Assembly: GCF_018873765.1 (NCBI RefSeq) | Contig: NC_057918.1 | Coordinates: 67,002,871-67,066,870 of the forward strand | DNA from: Telopea speciosissima | Taxonomy: Eukaryota; Streptophyta; Magnoliopsida; Proteales; Proteaceae | DNA: 64,000 bases | Direction: 5' to 3' | In this document: positions 25,124 through 37,132 of the stretch, piece after piece | Layout: every line of letters begins with the position of its first letter | How positions within the stretch are numbered: the stretch's first letter is position 1 | Program-made: the position numbers and the translations under genes | Notes under the pieces: model-generated | Seen by the model: only the letters and a program-made list of their open reading frames with translations | The model's database searches: none | Told to the model about the DNA's origin: nothing

Positions 25124-26013
25124 AAAACCCTTTTGGAATTCCCGATACATAGAAAACAAATCCTAAACATAGATATCTGCCCCCAAGACATAGAAAACTA
25201 AACCCAAAACATTGAACCCCACCCCACCCCCCATACATAGGAAACATAAAACAAGAAAATCAACTAACTCTTGGAATTCTAAAAGACACACTAAGAATAC
25301 CAAAAGTCTTCTCCAGCAGCTGCTCCTAAACAATGGACCCAAGTGGACCATAAAAAACCAAATAAAATAAACTCAGCAGGGACAGGTCTAGGCTTGGCTT
25401 GGAACTGGTCTTGGACCAACATGTGGAGCAGGTTCTGGAAAATAACCTTGTGAGCCAATTTCTCCCTACATCAATTCTCCCCTTCTTAGAAAAAACTCGA
25501 CCTCGAGTCTTGGTCAAGGAAGGGATCAGCTTGGTGTGATGGAGATCAGACTTTAATCAGAAACATGCTCTGACAGCTCTCTGAAGTCGGGGATGTAGTC
25601 ATGCAATTGTGGTTCACGTTCGGCAAAACAGTTGGGCGGAAAAATAAAACCCTTTTGGAATTCCCCATACATAGAAAATAAATCCTAAACATAGATATCT
25701 GCACCCAAGACAGAGAAAACTAAACCCAAAACATTGAACCCCACCCCCAATGCATAGGAAACATAAACCAAGAAAATTAACTAACTCTTGGAATTCTAAA
25801 AGACACACTAAGAATACCAAAAGTCTTCTCCAGCAGCTGTTACAAAATAATGGACCCAAGTGGACCAAAAAAACCAAATAAAATAAACTTAGCAGGGACA
25901 GGTCTTGGCCAGCCTATCCGCAAGGTCTAGGCTTGGCTTGGTGCTGGTCTTGGACCAACATGTGGACCAGGTTCTGGAAAAGAACCTTGTGAGCCAATTT
26001 CTCATTGCATCAA
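25124..26013. repeat. Two 350-bp direct repeats separated by 171 bp
   Basis: Copy 1 (25,124-25,474) and copy 2 (25,646-26,013) both start AAAACCCTTTTGGAATTCC and end GAGCCAATTTCTC...CATCAA, with high identity and small indels. Copy 2 has an extra block around 25,910 (GGTCTTGGCCAGCCTATCC). The layout resembles a terminal-repeat retrotransposon in miniature, but the ends do not show clean TG...CA, so a tandem duplication within the gypsy remnant is equally possible. Confidence 0.75.
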
Positions 26014-27049
26014 ACCCGATGCCTCGAATATGATTCTATTGTTGGTGTTTGATCCACCAAACTTGAGCCATGCCCTTCAGTTTAGTCTCTACAAATAAGA
26101 TCTTTCTGGCCTCTGTCAACCCGTGTCATCTGAAAATATCTCCAAATTGTGAACCTAGTCAAGGTACTACTCTGGGTTGCTATCCCCATAAAATCGAGGA
26201 TGTCCATCTTCAACTCTTTCAACTCCATAAAGAGGATCATCATACTGACCAACTCCATATGGTGGTAGCGGTGGTGCAAGATGTGGCGGTGGTAATGGTG
26301 ACCATGATAAAACATGAGACAGACCCTGTGGGATGGAGTTGGAAGAATCCCCAGACTACATGGGACTCTTTCCTTTATCAGAAGCCACCAATGGATCAAT
26401 AGAAGCTTGCATGGATGCCATCATTGTTTGGATGCAACAGATAACTGTGTTCAGGGTATCAACATGATCTATGAGGTTGGCAATCTCCATCCTGCTTTCA
26501 TCTTTATAGAAAATAAGTTGTTGGAGAATCTCAATATTGGCCGCCATGGTTAGGATATGGGTAGAATCTCTAAATTGATGGCAATCCCAGGGTTCGGAAA
26601 CCCTAACCACTGTAGACCCACATGAGCAAGAGAACACTCAAATCAAAGTATCAGTGGAAAACGAGTAAATAACTGAAGTTTATGAGAGAACAGCATAACT
26701 GTAAATATAAGGAACCTTAAATGGCTATTAAGGAATAAATGGAAAATATCCCTTTACGTGCACTAACATGGGTGACAAATAGAGTAATATAGGAAGGGGG
26801 TAGTTCTGGGAAAAAAATTGATTGAAAGGGAATAAAAGGGAAAAGGGAGGGCAAAATTGGGAGCAGGGTTTAAAAGAGGGAATATAACATGGGGAAGGGG
26901 AGGAATGCGAGGTTTGTCTTCAAACTCTGTTCAACAAGCCAGCAGAGAAGGTGTTATGTTCGAAAGAAAGGATTTTTGGCTCAAGCAATCCAGTTCGCAG
27001 GAGAGATGGAGGTTCGAACCATGGCGAAGAGTCTTTGAAACCAAGTACT

Positions 27050-27240
27050 AGGGGTGTCAACGGGCCAGGCTTGCCCTAAACCCTAGACCAACCCTAGGGC
27101 TTCTTAAACTTAACCCAAGCCCATCCCAGCCCTGCCAGGGCCTAATAAACCAGTGACCTAGGCCCGGTCCTGCCAGGCCGGGCCTGATTGACCCTGAATT
27201 ATAATTGTGATTCAATAATAATAATAATAATAATATATTA
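27050..27240. repeat. 'GGGGTGTCAA'-type repeat and AAT microsatellite
   Basis: Starts TAGGGGTGTCAACGGGCC, has GGCCCGG-rich palindromic text and ends near an (AAT)n tract at 27,214-27,235. The opening resembles hAT-like non-autonomous termini at 44,259 and 40,695. No matching right end found. Confidence 0.4.
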
Positions 27241-27266
27241 GTTGGAATTGGAATTGTAATTACATA

Positions 27267-27444
27267 TAGGGAAGTAGTTCTCTGTCTGGGAGTGTGGCCT
27301 ACAACATCACTCCCACGTGTCTCTCTCTCTCTCTCTCCTCCTCAAAACAAGTGGACAGAGGTATCTTTTCATATGGAGAGAAGAGAGATAGAAACATGGA
27401 GTGATGGAGTAGGTCACACTCCCGGACAGAGTTCTTTTTCCCTA
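27267..27444. mobile_element. Foldback element, family B (copy 1)
   Basis: Arms of about 34 bp: TAGGGAAGTAGTTCTCTGTC and GGGAGTGTGGCCT on the left, mirrored by AGGTCACACTCCCGGACAGA and GTTCTTTTTCCCTA on the right. The interior holds (CT)n and AGAGAGA tracts. Non-coding. Shares ends and interior with the copies at 38,101 and 41,473. Confidence 0.8.
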
Positions 27445-27739
27445 ATACATATTATTTTTTTTTCACAACTAAAGCTTATTGAATTAAACAAGAATATAAA
27501 GAAAAAAAAAGTTGAGCTTAAAATTTGCAATAAAGTAGAAAAAAAGTATCACTACTATGATAAACCATCCACCCTCTCAGAAACAAAAATATAAGACACT
27601 AACAATGTTCCATAATCCTCAGTATTATGAAGAAAACACAAGAAACAGAGCCTATAGATCAAAGGTGTAACAACAAAACAAATCTGAAAGTCCTAAAGAA
27701 GTTGAGAAGTAAGAATACTCCACAGAAACGCCCATATAT

Positions 27740-28802
<1,063 letters not shown>

Positions 28803-28806
28803 GAAG

Positions 28807-28936
28807 ATGAATGATTGGGAAGCTTAACAGGAACCTTTTGGTTCTTGAGCATCCTTCCATTATCTAAGTTCCGACGTATCTCAAAACCCTAAAATCCCTC
28901 CATGGAATATGAATGATTGGGAAGCTTAACAGGAAC
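28807..28936. repeat. 28-bp exact direct repeat beside the S27a pseudogene
   Basis: ATGAATGATTGGGAAGCTTA and its continuation ACAGGAAC occur at 28,807-28,834 and 28,909-28,936, 102 bases apart, just outside the truncated ubiquitin end. Possibly a duplication generated during insertion or repair; the 74 bases between them are not recognised. Confidence 0.85.
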
Positions 28937-28939
28937 TGT

Positions 28940-29400
28940 CTCGAAAGAAATAGGAAGCACATTTATTTGGTTTCCTCGATTTTTACAGGATCTAGAAGAT
29001 TGCAAGTCAATCCTCTGGCAAAACTATCCAGTCATTTGAACCATAGGGTCTGAAATTTTGGAAGATTTGGACTGAAATTTCATTTGGTATAAAATACAGA
29101 AAAAATGTGTCAGCCAATATTTCAAGCATACAGAATATTTCATTTTGGGTCCTTATCCTTAAATGTTGAAATGTCAGCTTTTTTAAAACCCAGAACCCCA
29201 GATGCCTTTTTAAAGACAAGTGATTTTTTACATCTTCATTTAGAGTACTGATTTCCCATCCAGAATCTACATCTTTTAGACAGCATATAGAGACAGAGTC
29301 CTCGCAGGAGGCCTGAATAAACCCAATGGCTTTAGTATTTCTTTAACAAGCCAAACGGTATATCATTTCATTTAGAGTCCTAGTATCAAATCCAGAATCT
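28940..29400. other. No gene seen
   Basis: AT-rich sequence. CATTTAGAGT...CCAGAATCT occurs twice (about 29,239 and 29,368), a short diverged direct repeat. Nothing else recognised. Confidence 0.4.
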
Positions 29401-29401
29401 G

Positions 29402-30260
29402 ATGCAGATAAGTTACCTAGAGGGTTTATTTTATTGAAAATAAGCCTTGAGTTGGGTTATGTATATGTTGGGCCTTTGATCCCAGTGGTTTTCACTGTAA
29501 TAAGTCACTTTTATAGGCCTAAAATATGAGTAATTAGGTTGCATCCTGGATTAGATGTTTTAGTTCTATACTTTATTTTATTTTTGCGTAATTAGTGGTC
29601 ATGTGGTCACTTAAGAGATCATGTGGATTGGTTAAGTGATCATGTGACAACGTCACATTAAATTGTCATGTGATTATTTAATTGTTATGTAAGTTGGTCT
29701 GGATTAGGAATCTATAAGTCCAGCAATGTTTTGAGTCTATTTGCTTCAGTATTTTAGTTTCCTAGTCAATTTAGGTTACCTAATAGGTTAAGGATTGGGT
29801 TAGGCCTTTCCTTTTTAGTGTAGGAGTATTTTTTTGAGTCTTTTATATAAGGTTGTAAGGGGGGCAAGCATTGGACACGAATTTTGATTAATGAAAAGCT
29901 TTTTGCTGCTCTTCTTCTCCATTGAAGATTTTTGTCTTGTGTTTGATCAAGGCTGGTGGGATTGATGTTTGATCCAATCGACACCTTGCGGTGTGAAGCA
30001 CGAGTGGTTCGTTCAAGCTCTCTTTATTCTCCATTGGTGTTCTACATTCAAGTTCTGGTTTTTATTCAAGATCTACAATCAAACAAGCTACGGCCAAGAA
30101 AATTCTGCAACAGTGAGTTTGACTAATCCCAACCCTAACCATACTTCTTCTAAACCTCTAAACTACCAAAACCTAGAAATCTCATCTCCATTAATTTTCC
30201 CAAAACCCTAAACATCACCCAGCCCTAACTAACCATCAGTTCTGTCCCATATTTGGACTG
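29402..30260 (+). repeat. LTR-like sequence, probably a solo LTR or LTR plus leader
   Basis: AT-rich, beginning near TGATGCAGATAAG, with a TATA motif TTTTATATAAGG at 29,841 followed by a transcript-start-like region and TTAATGAAAAGCTTTTTGC, the arrangement of a plant retrotransposon LTR. No coding domains follow. A series of scattered CCCTAA motifs begins at about 30,120. Ends and target duplication not established. Confidence 0.35.
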
Positions 30261-31085
30261 AGCACTCCCCTCCCTCAACTGGAAATTCGATACAAGTTAC
30301 AGCCCAAGGTGACCATCCTAAACCTTAGATTCCATCTTCCACTTTTCAAAAATCCAAAACCCTAAACCTAACCTGCTGCCAATTCATTCCAGCACACTTC
30401 ACACCATTAAAATTTAACGTAACCTTCACTGATAGACTCCCCTACATCAACTTGACCTAACCCTACCATAACCCCAGGTCGCCCCTCAAACCCTAACCCT
30501 AATTTCACAATTCTCACCTATGTTGACTTAGTCAAATTACCCAGTTCATAGCAGATCCTGGTTATTGGCTTCTAGTTGGTCTCCTACCGATCTAGAACTA
30601 CATTAGAATCTCTTCAACTAGCTGGCATATAAAAATAGAATCCCTATAATTGCCCTCCTCATTCCATTCAAGACACCAAATTCCAAACAGGTGCATTGAC
30701 TGCGTTCTGCGCAAGCAATACGCTCAAAATGAACAAATTGCTGCTGCATTGCGATTTCTTCCTATGGCTTTTTGGTGCAATTTGTGGTGAACTATAGGAT
30801 GTCATAGGTCCCTCCTAAAAGCCTTCAAGACTCTTAATAAGCATGGACACTAAGGGCTCCAAGTAAAAGGGAGATAGATATTGCAGAACTTGCTGCCTTT
30901 TTCCAATCTTGAAGAATTTGGAAAGAGAGAATAGCAAATTCTCTGAGGGGAAATTCATCTTAGTGACCTGTGTGACAGAACAAGAGATGTTTTTCAATAT
31001 AAATTCTATTTTGGTCAATGCTAGAGGGATTAGATAGTCTCTGATGGGGGTGTAGGTAGGAAGAACTCTAAAACCCTCCCAGATA
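30260..31085. other. No gene seen; scattered CCCTAA motifs
   Basis: Between 30,120 and 30,520 the motifs CCCTAA and CCCTAAACC recur irregularly, never as a long tandem array. The rest holds only short open frames without recognisable content. Confidence 0.4.
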
Positions 31086-31088
31086 GGA

Positions 31089-31536
31089 TACAACAACAAC
31101 AACTAAGCCTTATCCCAACCGAACGAGGTCGGCTACATGGATCCTTTCAAAAAAAAGTTGTTAACATGGAAAAGAAAAGAAAGTAAGAGGAATCAGGAAC
31201 AGCCCAAGAAGTCAGGAAAATCTCAGCTAGATCGGGTCGGCAACATGGATCCTTGCCCTCCAATAGGCTCTATCCAAGGTCATACTTGGTACAAGACCCA
31301 GACTACTCATGTCATTCCTCACAACCTCTCCTATGGTCGTTTTAGGTCTGCCCCTAGCTCTTCTAGCTCCTTCAATCAGGATCAGATCACTCCTCTGCAC
31401 TGAGGCATCCTCAGGCTGCCGTTGAACATGGCCATACCACCTCAAACGACATTCTTGAAGCTTGTCATTGATCGGGGCAACTCCCAAATCAGCTCTTATA
31501 CAATCATTCCTTATTGACTGAAAACTCAAATCTTTC
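31089..31536 (-). mobile_element. RTE-type LINE 3' fragment, minus strand
   Basis: Minus-strand translation gives CRLRWYGHVQRQPEDA, then GARRARGRPKTTIGEVVRND and the end block LVPSMTLDRAYWRARIHV, the conserved C-terminus of plant RTE proteins. The (CAA)n at 31,090-31,102 is the TTG tail read on the other strand. 5' truncated. It stands head to head with the plus-strand copy at 31,754, with a 114-bp tandem duplication between them. Confidence 0.88.
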
Positions 31537-31752
31537 AGAATCACACCAAACTCCAGGAAACAATCGTTAATAGGACGAATAGCAAACCCTCAAAATATGG
31601 GAATGCTCCGATGAGCGGTTTGGGAGTAATGTAGGAAACACAAACCTTTTAGAATCACACCAAATTCTACGAAACAATCGTTAATAAGACAAATAACAAA
31701 CCCTAAAAATATGGGACTAATCCGATGAGCGGTTTGGGAGTAATTTAGGAAA
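31537..31752. repeat. Two-copy tandem repeat of about 114 bp
   Basis: AGAATCACACCAAA recurs at 31,537 and 31,651, and both units contain GAAACAATCGTTAATA and CCGATGAGCGGTTTGGGAGT. Units differ at about one base in ten. It lies exactly between two RTE pieces of opposite orientation. Confidence 0.85.
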
Positions 31753-31753
31753 A

Positions 31754-32552
31754 AATGATCTGGAGTAAAGAAGGTGGCATAGAGGTTGATGTTTCACAGA
31801 GAATTAAAGTGGGATGGATGAAGTGGAGAGGTGTGTCTGGAGTGTTGTGTGACCATTGTATTCCTTTAAAGCTTAAAGGGAAGTTCTATAAAACTGTTGT
31901 ACGACCGGCTATGATGTATGGGGCAGAATGTTGGGCAGTTAAGAAGTGTCATATTGATAAGCTTTGTGTAGCAGCGATGAGGATGTTAAGATGGATGTGT
32001 GGGAAAACAAGGATAAAGTACGGAATGAACATATTAGAGCGGATGTGGGAGTCGCCCCGATCAGTGACAAGCTCCGAGAGAATCGTTTAAGGTGGTATGG
32101 TCATATCTAAGTATCCAACAGAGGCCTAGGGACGCCCCAGTAAGGAGTGATATGATCCCAATTTAAGGAGCTAAAAGAGCTAGGGACAGGCCTAAAATGA
32201 CCATAGGAGAAGTGGTGAGGAAGGACATGCATAGCCTAGGTCTTGTACCAAGTATGACTTCGGATAGGGCCTATTGGAGGGCAAGTATCCAGGTAGCAAA
32301 CCCCATTAGCCTAAGATTCTCCTGTCGTGCTGGATTGGGCTTCTTTCCTCTTACTACCATTCATGTTCCATATTGCATGTTTCATTTGTCATTTTCCACT
32401 TTCCATTTCTCTTCTCTTTCCTCATTTTCCATTTCATCTTTCATATTGCATCCCTCTTACACTAGAATTCAGTTTTCCTTTGTTGTGTCTGGATCCATGT
32501 AGCCGACCCCATTAAGTTGGGATAAGGCTGAGTTTTTTGTTGTTGTTGTTTT
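31754..32552 (+). mobile_element. RTE-type LINE 3' part with reverse transcriptase C-terminus
   Basis: Encodes [20 protein letters not shown] and [20 protein letters not shown], the end of the RTE reverse transcriptase, then after frameshifts MTIGEVVRKDMHSLGLVPSM and the pyrimidine-rich 3' region, TGTAGCCGACCCCATTAAG and a (GTT)n tail at 32,536-32,552. Frameshifted and 5' truncated, so inactive. Confidence 0.9.
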
Positions 32553-33556
32553 TGTTAGGAAACAGTGATCTCAGAGGCAGAGATCCCAGAAACAGTGAAT
32601 TGAAATTAAACCCAAGCAAGCCAATAGGATTGCCCCAAATTCCAACCAAGTTCTATCCTTGATATGTTCAGTCAAACCCAAACTTTAGCACAGGTCAATT
32701 GGTTGAATAGGGCGTAATTAGACTGACTGGGAATTCAAAACTCAAGTCAACGAGTCAGAGTGAAAACAAAGTAGCAGCCTGATACCAAATCAGACAGGCT
32801 CCAAACCTAGGTCGAGTTGAACCCCAGGAGAGGCCTTTAATATCCCAAGGTTTGGTAGAAAACAGGTTATAGGATTAGGAGTAAATAGCAGACCAATATA
32901 TGCTGTTAATTCCCAGAAAACAGAGTATGTCATGAAGCCTTCAATCTAGAATTAAAGTGGGATCAGATCCTTCCTGTTGCTAGGGATTGATTGAGAGATA
33001 AAAGGATCACCTACCCTCTTGAATTCAGCAATCAAAACCCCCCATAGCAATTAAGATATCGATCAGAACTCAGACAAAATCTTCAACTGGCGGCAAACAG
33101 AGTATGGGAGAAGAAGAATTTGAAGAATTGGAACTAGCTCAGGTCGGGTCTCTCACCCACTGTCTCACACAGTCTCTTAAGGCTCAACAGCACTCAATAA
33201 TCTCAATTCAATAATCTGTAACTTGGCTGAAGAGCCTACATTGTATTTATAGAATGGAACAAAGTCCTAATCCTTCTATAAAAACTGGGGGAAAAAAACA
33301 ACTCCTAAACTGATTAGGAGTATGACAACCTTGCTCGAATTAAAACAGCTATTAAATAATTATTCCTAACACACTAGGAATGAAAATAAAGAAATTGAAA
33401 ACAACTAAGGAGAACTAAATAGCTCATGCAAGCTTGCATAGGAGCAGCCCAGCCGGCTGGCTCAATTAGGTCCAAAATTGGACCTCGGTTCAGCTGCTGA
33501 CCTCCTTCCTTTTCTTCTTGGGGCTGTAGTACAGCCCAGTGTGTTGATCTACATCA
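32553..33556 (-). repeat. Solo-LTR candidate
   Basis: About 1.0 kb bounded by TGTTAGGAAAC and ...GATCTACATCA, giving TG...CA ends on either strand. On the minus strand there is a TATA motif CTATAAATA at 33,252-33,244, and the start TGATGTAGATC resembles the gypsy LTR border at 2,874. No coding inside. No target duplication is visible next to these ends, so the borders are tentative. Confidence 0.45.
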
Positions 33557-35170
33557 GTCTGAATAAAGTGGAAAAAAATGGATGAAATAATCTTGAGTTA
33601 GATTGTCTAAATACCCCGAAAAGCAATCGGCAATTCAACTCAGAATCAACCGGGTCCAATTCCGATTAACCCTGATTCAAGGCTTATTGAGTCTGACCGA
33701 GTTGGACAAAGTCCGTCGGTGCCCGACCGATTCCTGGCCAATTCAAGGGCAATTCAAATCAGAATCAATGGAGACAGATACAGTACCTGATTGCAAGTTT
33801 GTAAACCTTGGTGAAAATATGGGATGACTTAATTTGATGGCAAAATTTTCATCAGCAAAACTATGTTATCAAAATCATCTCAGTTCATGATTATTAGGGT
33901 TTATACCCTATGTCATTAAAAGTGTGTCCTAAGAAGGCACACATCCCCTCTATAGCCTCTCCGATAAAAACAATGTCATCAATAACAACAGATAGGACCT
34001 GATAAATGTACCCAGCCAACCCATCCATGACCACCGCAAAAAGATAAAAGATTCAATATAAACACCCACAGTTGAACTTACTATGATATAAAACTTTGTT
34101 ACTTTTCCCACTTGTTCATACTAAAATTACCAAACATGTCCTCAATCACTAATATCTATCACAAAGATCTATCTGCAAAAGCCTCCTTTTTCTCTTCCAT
34201 AACCCACCAATTTATCTCTATGGGGAGTTAAGGACTGTATCATGTGCTTTCTCTAAGCAATAAAGACCATGTATAGATCTGCATAGAGCCTACCACGAAA
34301 TAGAACAATTAGAACTCCAAATATTTTTAAAGGATAAAAAGAGATGTTTTTACTGTGAAAAGAAACCAGAAGAAATCAAAAGCATAGAGCAAGGAGTGTC
34401 AATGACTCCATAAAACATAGTATTAATTGCTTTGGGGGGGGACCTACAATAAATAATAGGGACATTTCAACTCTATGGTATTAACATCTTGCAGGCTTGC
34501 AGCAGAAAAATATATCCTTGACACAGTTTGGTGTAGAATACCAAATTGTCAACACTACGCTAACAAAGGATTAGATAATAAGAATATGATAATTGGCAAA
34601 TTCTAATGCAAACACTTCTTTGTCTCAACTCAATAAGTAACAAGGATCCATGCAGGAAAAGAGATCTCAAAAGAAGTGATGCATAAACAGTGACAATAGG
34701 GATAGTAAGATCCTCCCATTTCTTTGCCTCGACTATAAAGCGGCACAGTGAACAAAATTTACCAGGGCAAACATATGTAGCTAATGAACCACAAGAACAA
34801 CATAAACTTTTCCGAAGAAATGGTTATCCATAAATCATAAATTACAAACAACGTTTTATGTGATAGAACACTGAAGAACACGTACCAGCATCCATGAATA
34901 TGCCAAACATGCATCAGTAATGAATTAATAAGATCAGTTAAAAGGAAGAAGGAAAGGGAGCATAAACTAAAAACCACACGTATATAAATCATAAATTACA
35001 AACAATATATATATATATATGTCTGCAGTCTAAACAATTAAGAAAATCTGAGAATTACCTTTAGAAGAAGTTGAGTTGATCCCAGAAACAGCTCAAGGCA
35101 TCATTTTCTCCCCCCCCCAAAAAAACGAAAGAACTGCAAAATCACGAAGTCTCCCACCTCTTCAGAATGT
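33557..35170. other. Intergenic stretch downstream of the SUVH9-like gene
   Basis: AT-rich, without recognisable genes. A (TA)n tract lies at 35,008-35,020. The last 100-200 bases before 35,171 would hold the 3' untranslated region and polyadenylation site of the minus-strand gene, but I could not place them. Confidence 0.5.
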
Positions 35171-37132
35171 TCAGTTGCAAATAGCAAGTTTTCCTGTCCA
35201 GTCACAGGACACTCCATAGTCAAGGCTGAGCTCTCTTAGAGGTGGGATGTTTTCCAAGGCAAATAGCATAAGATGAGGATACAGTATATTATGGTGATCA
35301 TATAGTACAAATTGCACCATAACATTAGGACTTGAACTATGGCTGAAATAGCAAGCAACATTTCTCATTGCTGATACATCCATTGCAAAATCCAAAGGAG
35401 GAACAGAGAGATATGGTGGCCTTACAAATTCAGGGAAAACTTGAGATAAGTCCCCCCATTCCATCCATCTTTTAGGAAAACGACTAGGATAGACCAAACT
35501 ATCACCATTCATTGTAAATAATTCAACTTGTTCTCTGGCAAGCATGACGCCACTATATTCACAAATAAAGGAACCAGCATGAATCAAATCCAAGGATCTA
35601 ACTCCCCAGCCCGTTTCCCTTGATCTAAAAACTTCCAATCGATGCTTCAAACCCTTTTGAGTCACACGATTCCGGCAATTAGGTGGGCAGCGACAAAAGC
35701 TGCCACATTCAAGTATCAAAGGCTTCCCCCTCAAGAGAATCCCATTGCGGTCATAAGGAAACTCTCCACCATTTCTCTGAGCACAAAAACAACCAGCGGA
35801 ACAACCAGAAACACAATCACATCCGATGCTATTACCCATATGCTGAAATGCAGGAGGCGGGAACACAGGCTTCATAAGATACTCATAGAACATTGGCTCT
35901 TGATCAGAATCAATGTCATTAAACAGGAAAACGGGCAAAGTTTCCCTCCCCTTGGAGATATCAAGACTGAGGTAACCAGATGGCCTGGCTTCCAAAGGTT
36001 TTGTCCTCAGATTCTCAGCAAGTCTCAGTAAAACACTGCCCATTTCAGGTTGGTCAGCCATTCTTACAAGCTTATATTTGTACACACCAAAACCAGACTT
36101 ACCCACATCGAACCAGCAATCAATAATTCGATATAGACCATCATAAACATAGATCTTACTGGTAATACTTCTCTCATATTTGAACCCCCGAATGACCCGT
36201 ACCTCAATCCCGTAATACCTGCTCCGCTCCAACGCAAGATTGCCTCCTTCAAGCTTCTGGTGAACGCATTGTCTCGCAAATTGCTTATCTTGTCCACCTT
36301 GACCAGTGTAGATTATCACATCACCTGCATCTTCATCATCCTCATACCCACCAGAAACAACAATGCTTGTCGCAATCGGCTCGCCATTTGAACTCTGACT
36401 CGCCGAAACATAATCAATTCCAGCTTGAAGCTGCCCATGCAGTCCAATCACGCACAACTCCATCCGATAAAAAAACACATCACCAACGTAAATCCCAGGA
36501 ATCGAACCAATTATTCTCTTGTCCCTGTTCAGCCACAGACCTCCGTTCCTCATCAACGAAGCAGCCCTCAAATCCCCCCTTACTTTCTTACCATTATTAT
36601 TTTCCCCTCTTTCATCTTCCGCCATAGATATGATCCGCAGAGAGTCATAGAGCATCCTCGTCCGCCGAACCAAATCCCGAAAGTACCTGGCATCCTCAAC
36701 CCCAAGAGTAGTAACCCTAATCATCTCCCCCGACCGATGCTTCTTGAACTTTACGACGGCCGTAGAGACGCTAGTTTGCTCCGGCTGAGGAACAATCGCA
36801 AGTGAATTCGGATCCACAACCGTCAAATCGGAGTACTGTTGCAGTTTCTTGGCGAAAGCAGACTGAAAAAGCTGGGAAATCCTGTAATATTCCGAATAGA
36901 CATCATTTCCCTCCGCGGTAATTTCTGAAACCGGAGAGATTTCTTGGATAGCATCAGAACCAGACTCAGGGTAATAGCCAGGGTCAGGGTTAGAGTAAGA
37001 ACTGGAATTAGGATTCGGAGTTGAGTAGTAGGGTTCTTCGTATAGTGGCTCAAGTTTGGGCTCTAGTTTGGGTGTAACAATGTTGTGGTCAGGGAGAAGG
37101 TTCAGGTCCAGATATGGAACTAAAGATCCCAT
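35171..37132 (-). CDS. SUVH9: SUVH2/SUVH9-type SRA-SET protein
   Basis: Intronless frame of 653 residues when started at the ATG at 37,132 (MGSLVPYLDLNLLPDH). The frame stays open further upstream to an ATG at 37,390, but that part lies in a duplicated leader and family members start MGS. The SRA/YDG domain spans about residues 206-355 (GSIPGIYVGDVFFYRMELCV, YTGQGGQD, RVIRGFKY). The cysteine-rich pre-SET is about 420-490 (GCDCVSGCSAGCFC, CRCPPNCRNRV) and the SET 498-642 (RSRETGWGVRSLDLIHAGSF, LSLDYG). The catalytic NHxCxPN motif is SHSSSPN and the post-SET cysteines are absent; the chain ends LAICN as in SUVH2 and SUVH9. Those proteins bind methylated DNA through SRA and help recruit RNA polymerase V in RNA-directed DNA methylation without methylating histones. 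The name is by family resemblance; SUVH2 is the alternative. Confidence 0.93.
   Translation of the reverse strand: MGSLVPYLDLNLLPDHNIVTPKLEPKLEPLYEEPYYSTPNPNSSSYSNPDPGYYPESGSDAIQEISPVSEITAEGNDVYSEYYRISQLFQSAFAKKLQQYSDLTVVDPNSLAIVPQPEQTSVSTAVVKFKKHRSGEMIRVTTLGVEDARYFRDLVRRTRMLYDSLRIISMAEDERGENNNGKKVRGDLRAASLMRNGGLWLNRDKRIIGSIPGIYVGDVFFYRMELCVIGLHGQLQAGIDYVSASQSSNGEPIATSIVVSGGYEDDEDAGDVIIYTGQGGQDKQFARQCVHQKLEGGNLALERSRYYGIEVRVIRGFKYERSITSKIYVYDGLYRIIDCWFDVGKSGFGVYKYKLVRMADQPEMGSVLLRLAENLRTKPLEARPSGYLSLDISKGRETLPVFLFNDIDSDQEPMFYEYLMKPVFPPPAFQHMGNSIGCDCVSGCSAGCFCAQRNGGEFPYDRNGILLRGKPLILECGSFCRCPPNCRNRVTQKGLKHRLEVFRSRETGWGVRSLDLIHAGSFICEYSGVMLAREQVELFTMNGDSLVYPSRFPKRWMEWGDLSQVFPEFVRPPYLSVPPLDFAMDVSAMRNVACYFSHSSSPNVMVQFVLYDHHNILYPHLMLFALENIPPLRELSLDYGVSCDWTGKLAICN

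Larger units (their letters stand above)
23260..26850 (-). mobile_element. Second decayed Ty3/gypsy element, gag and protease only
   Basis: Minus-strand reading gives a gag-like segment at 26,082-26,400 (LKMDILDFMGIATQSSTLTR, then TRFTIWRYFQMTRVDRGQ, in broken frames) and a protease-like C-terminal block at 23,715-23,957 (CYILLGRLWLFDKRAQPCGY). The sequence between is non-coding and includes two long direct repeats (see separate entry). No RT, RNase H or integrase was found, so the element is internally deleted or truncated. AT-rich LTR-like stretches lie outside gag (26,560-26,800) and near 23,260-23,590, but I could not define TG...CA borders or a target duplication. Confidence 0.65.

Noticed and set aside
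30120..30520. Interstitial telomeric repeat
   Set aside because: CCCTAAA-like words are scattered and irregular, with no continuous tandem array.
36425..36805. Plus-strand open frames antisense to the SUVH9-like gene
   Set aside because: Shadows of a real coding frame; no domain content.
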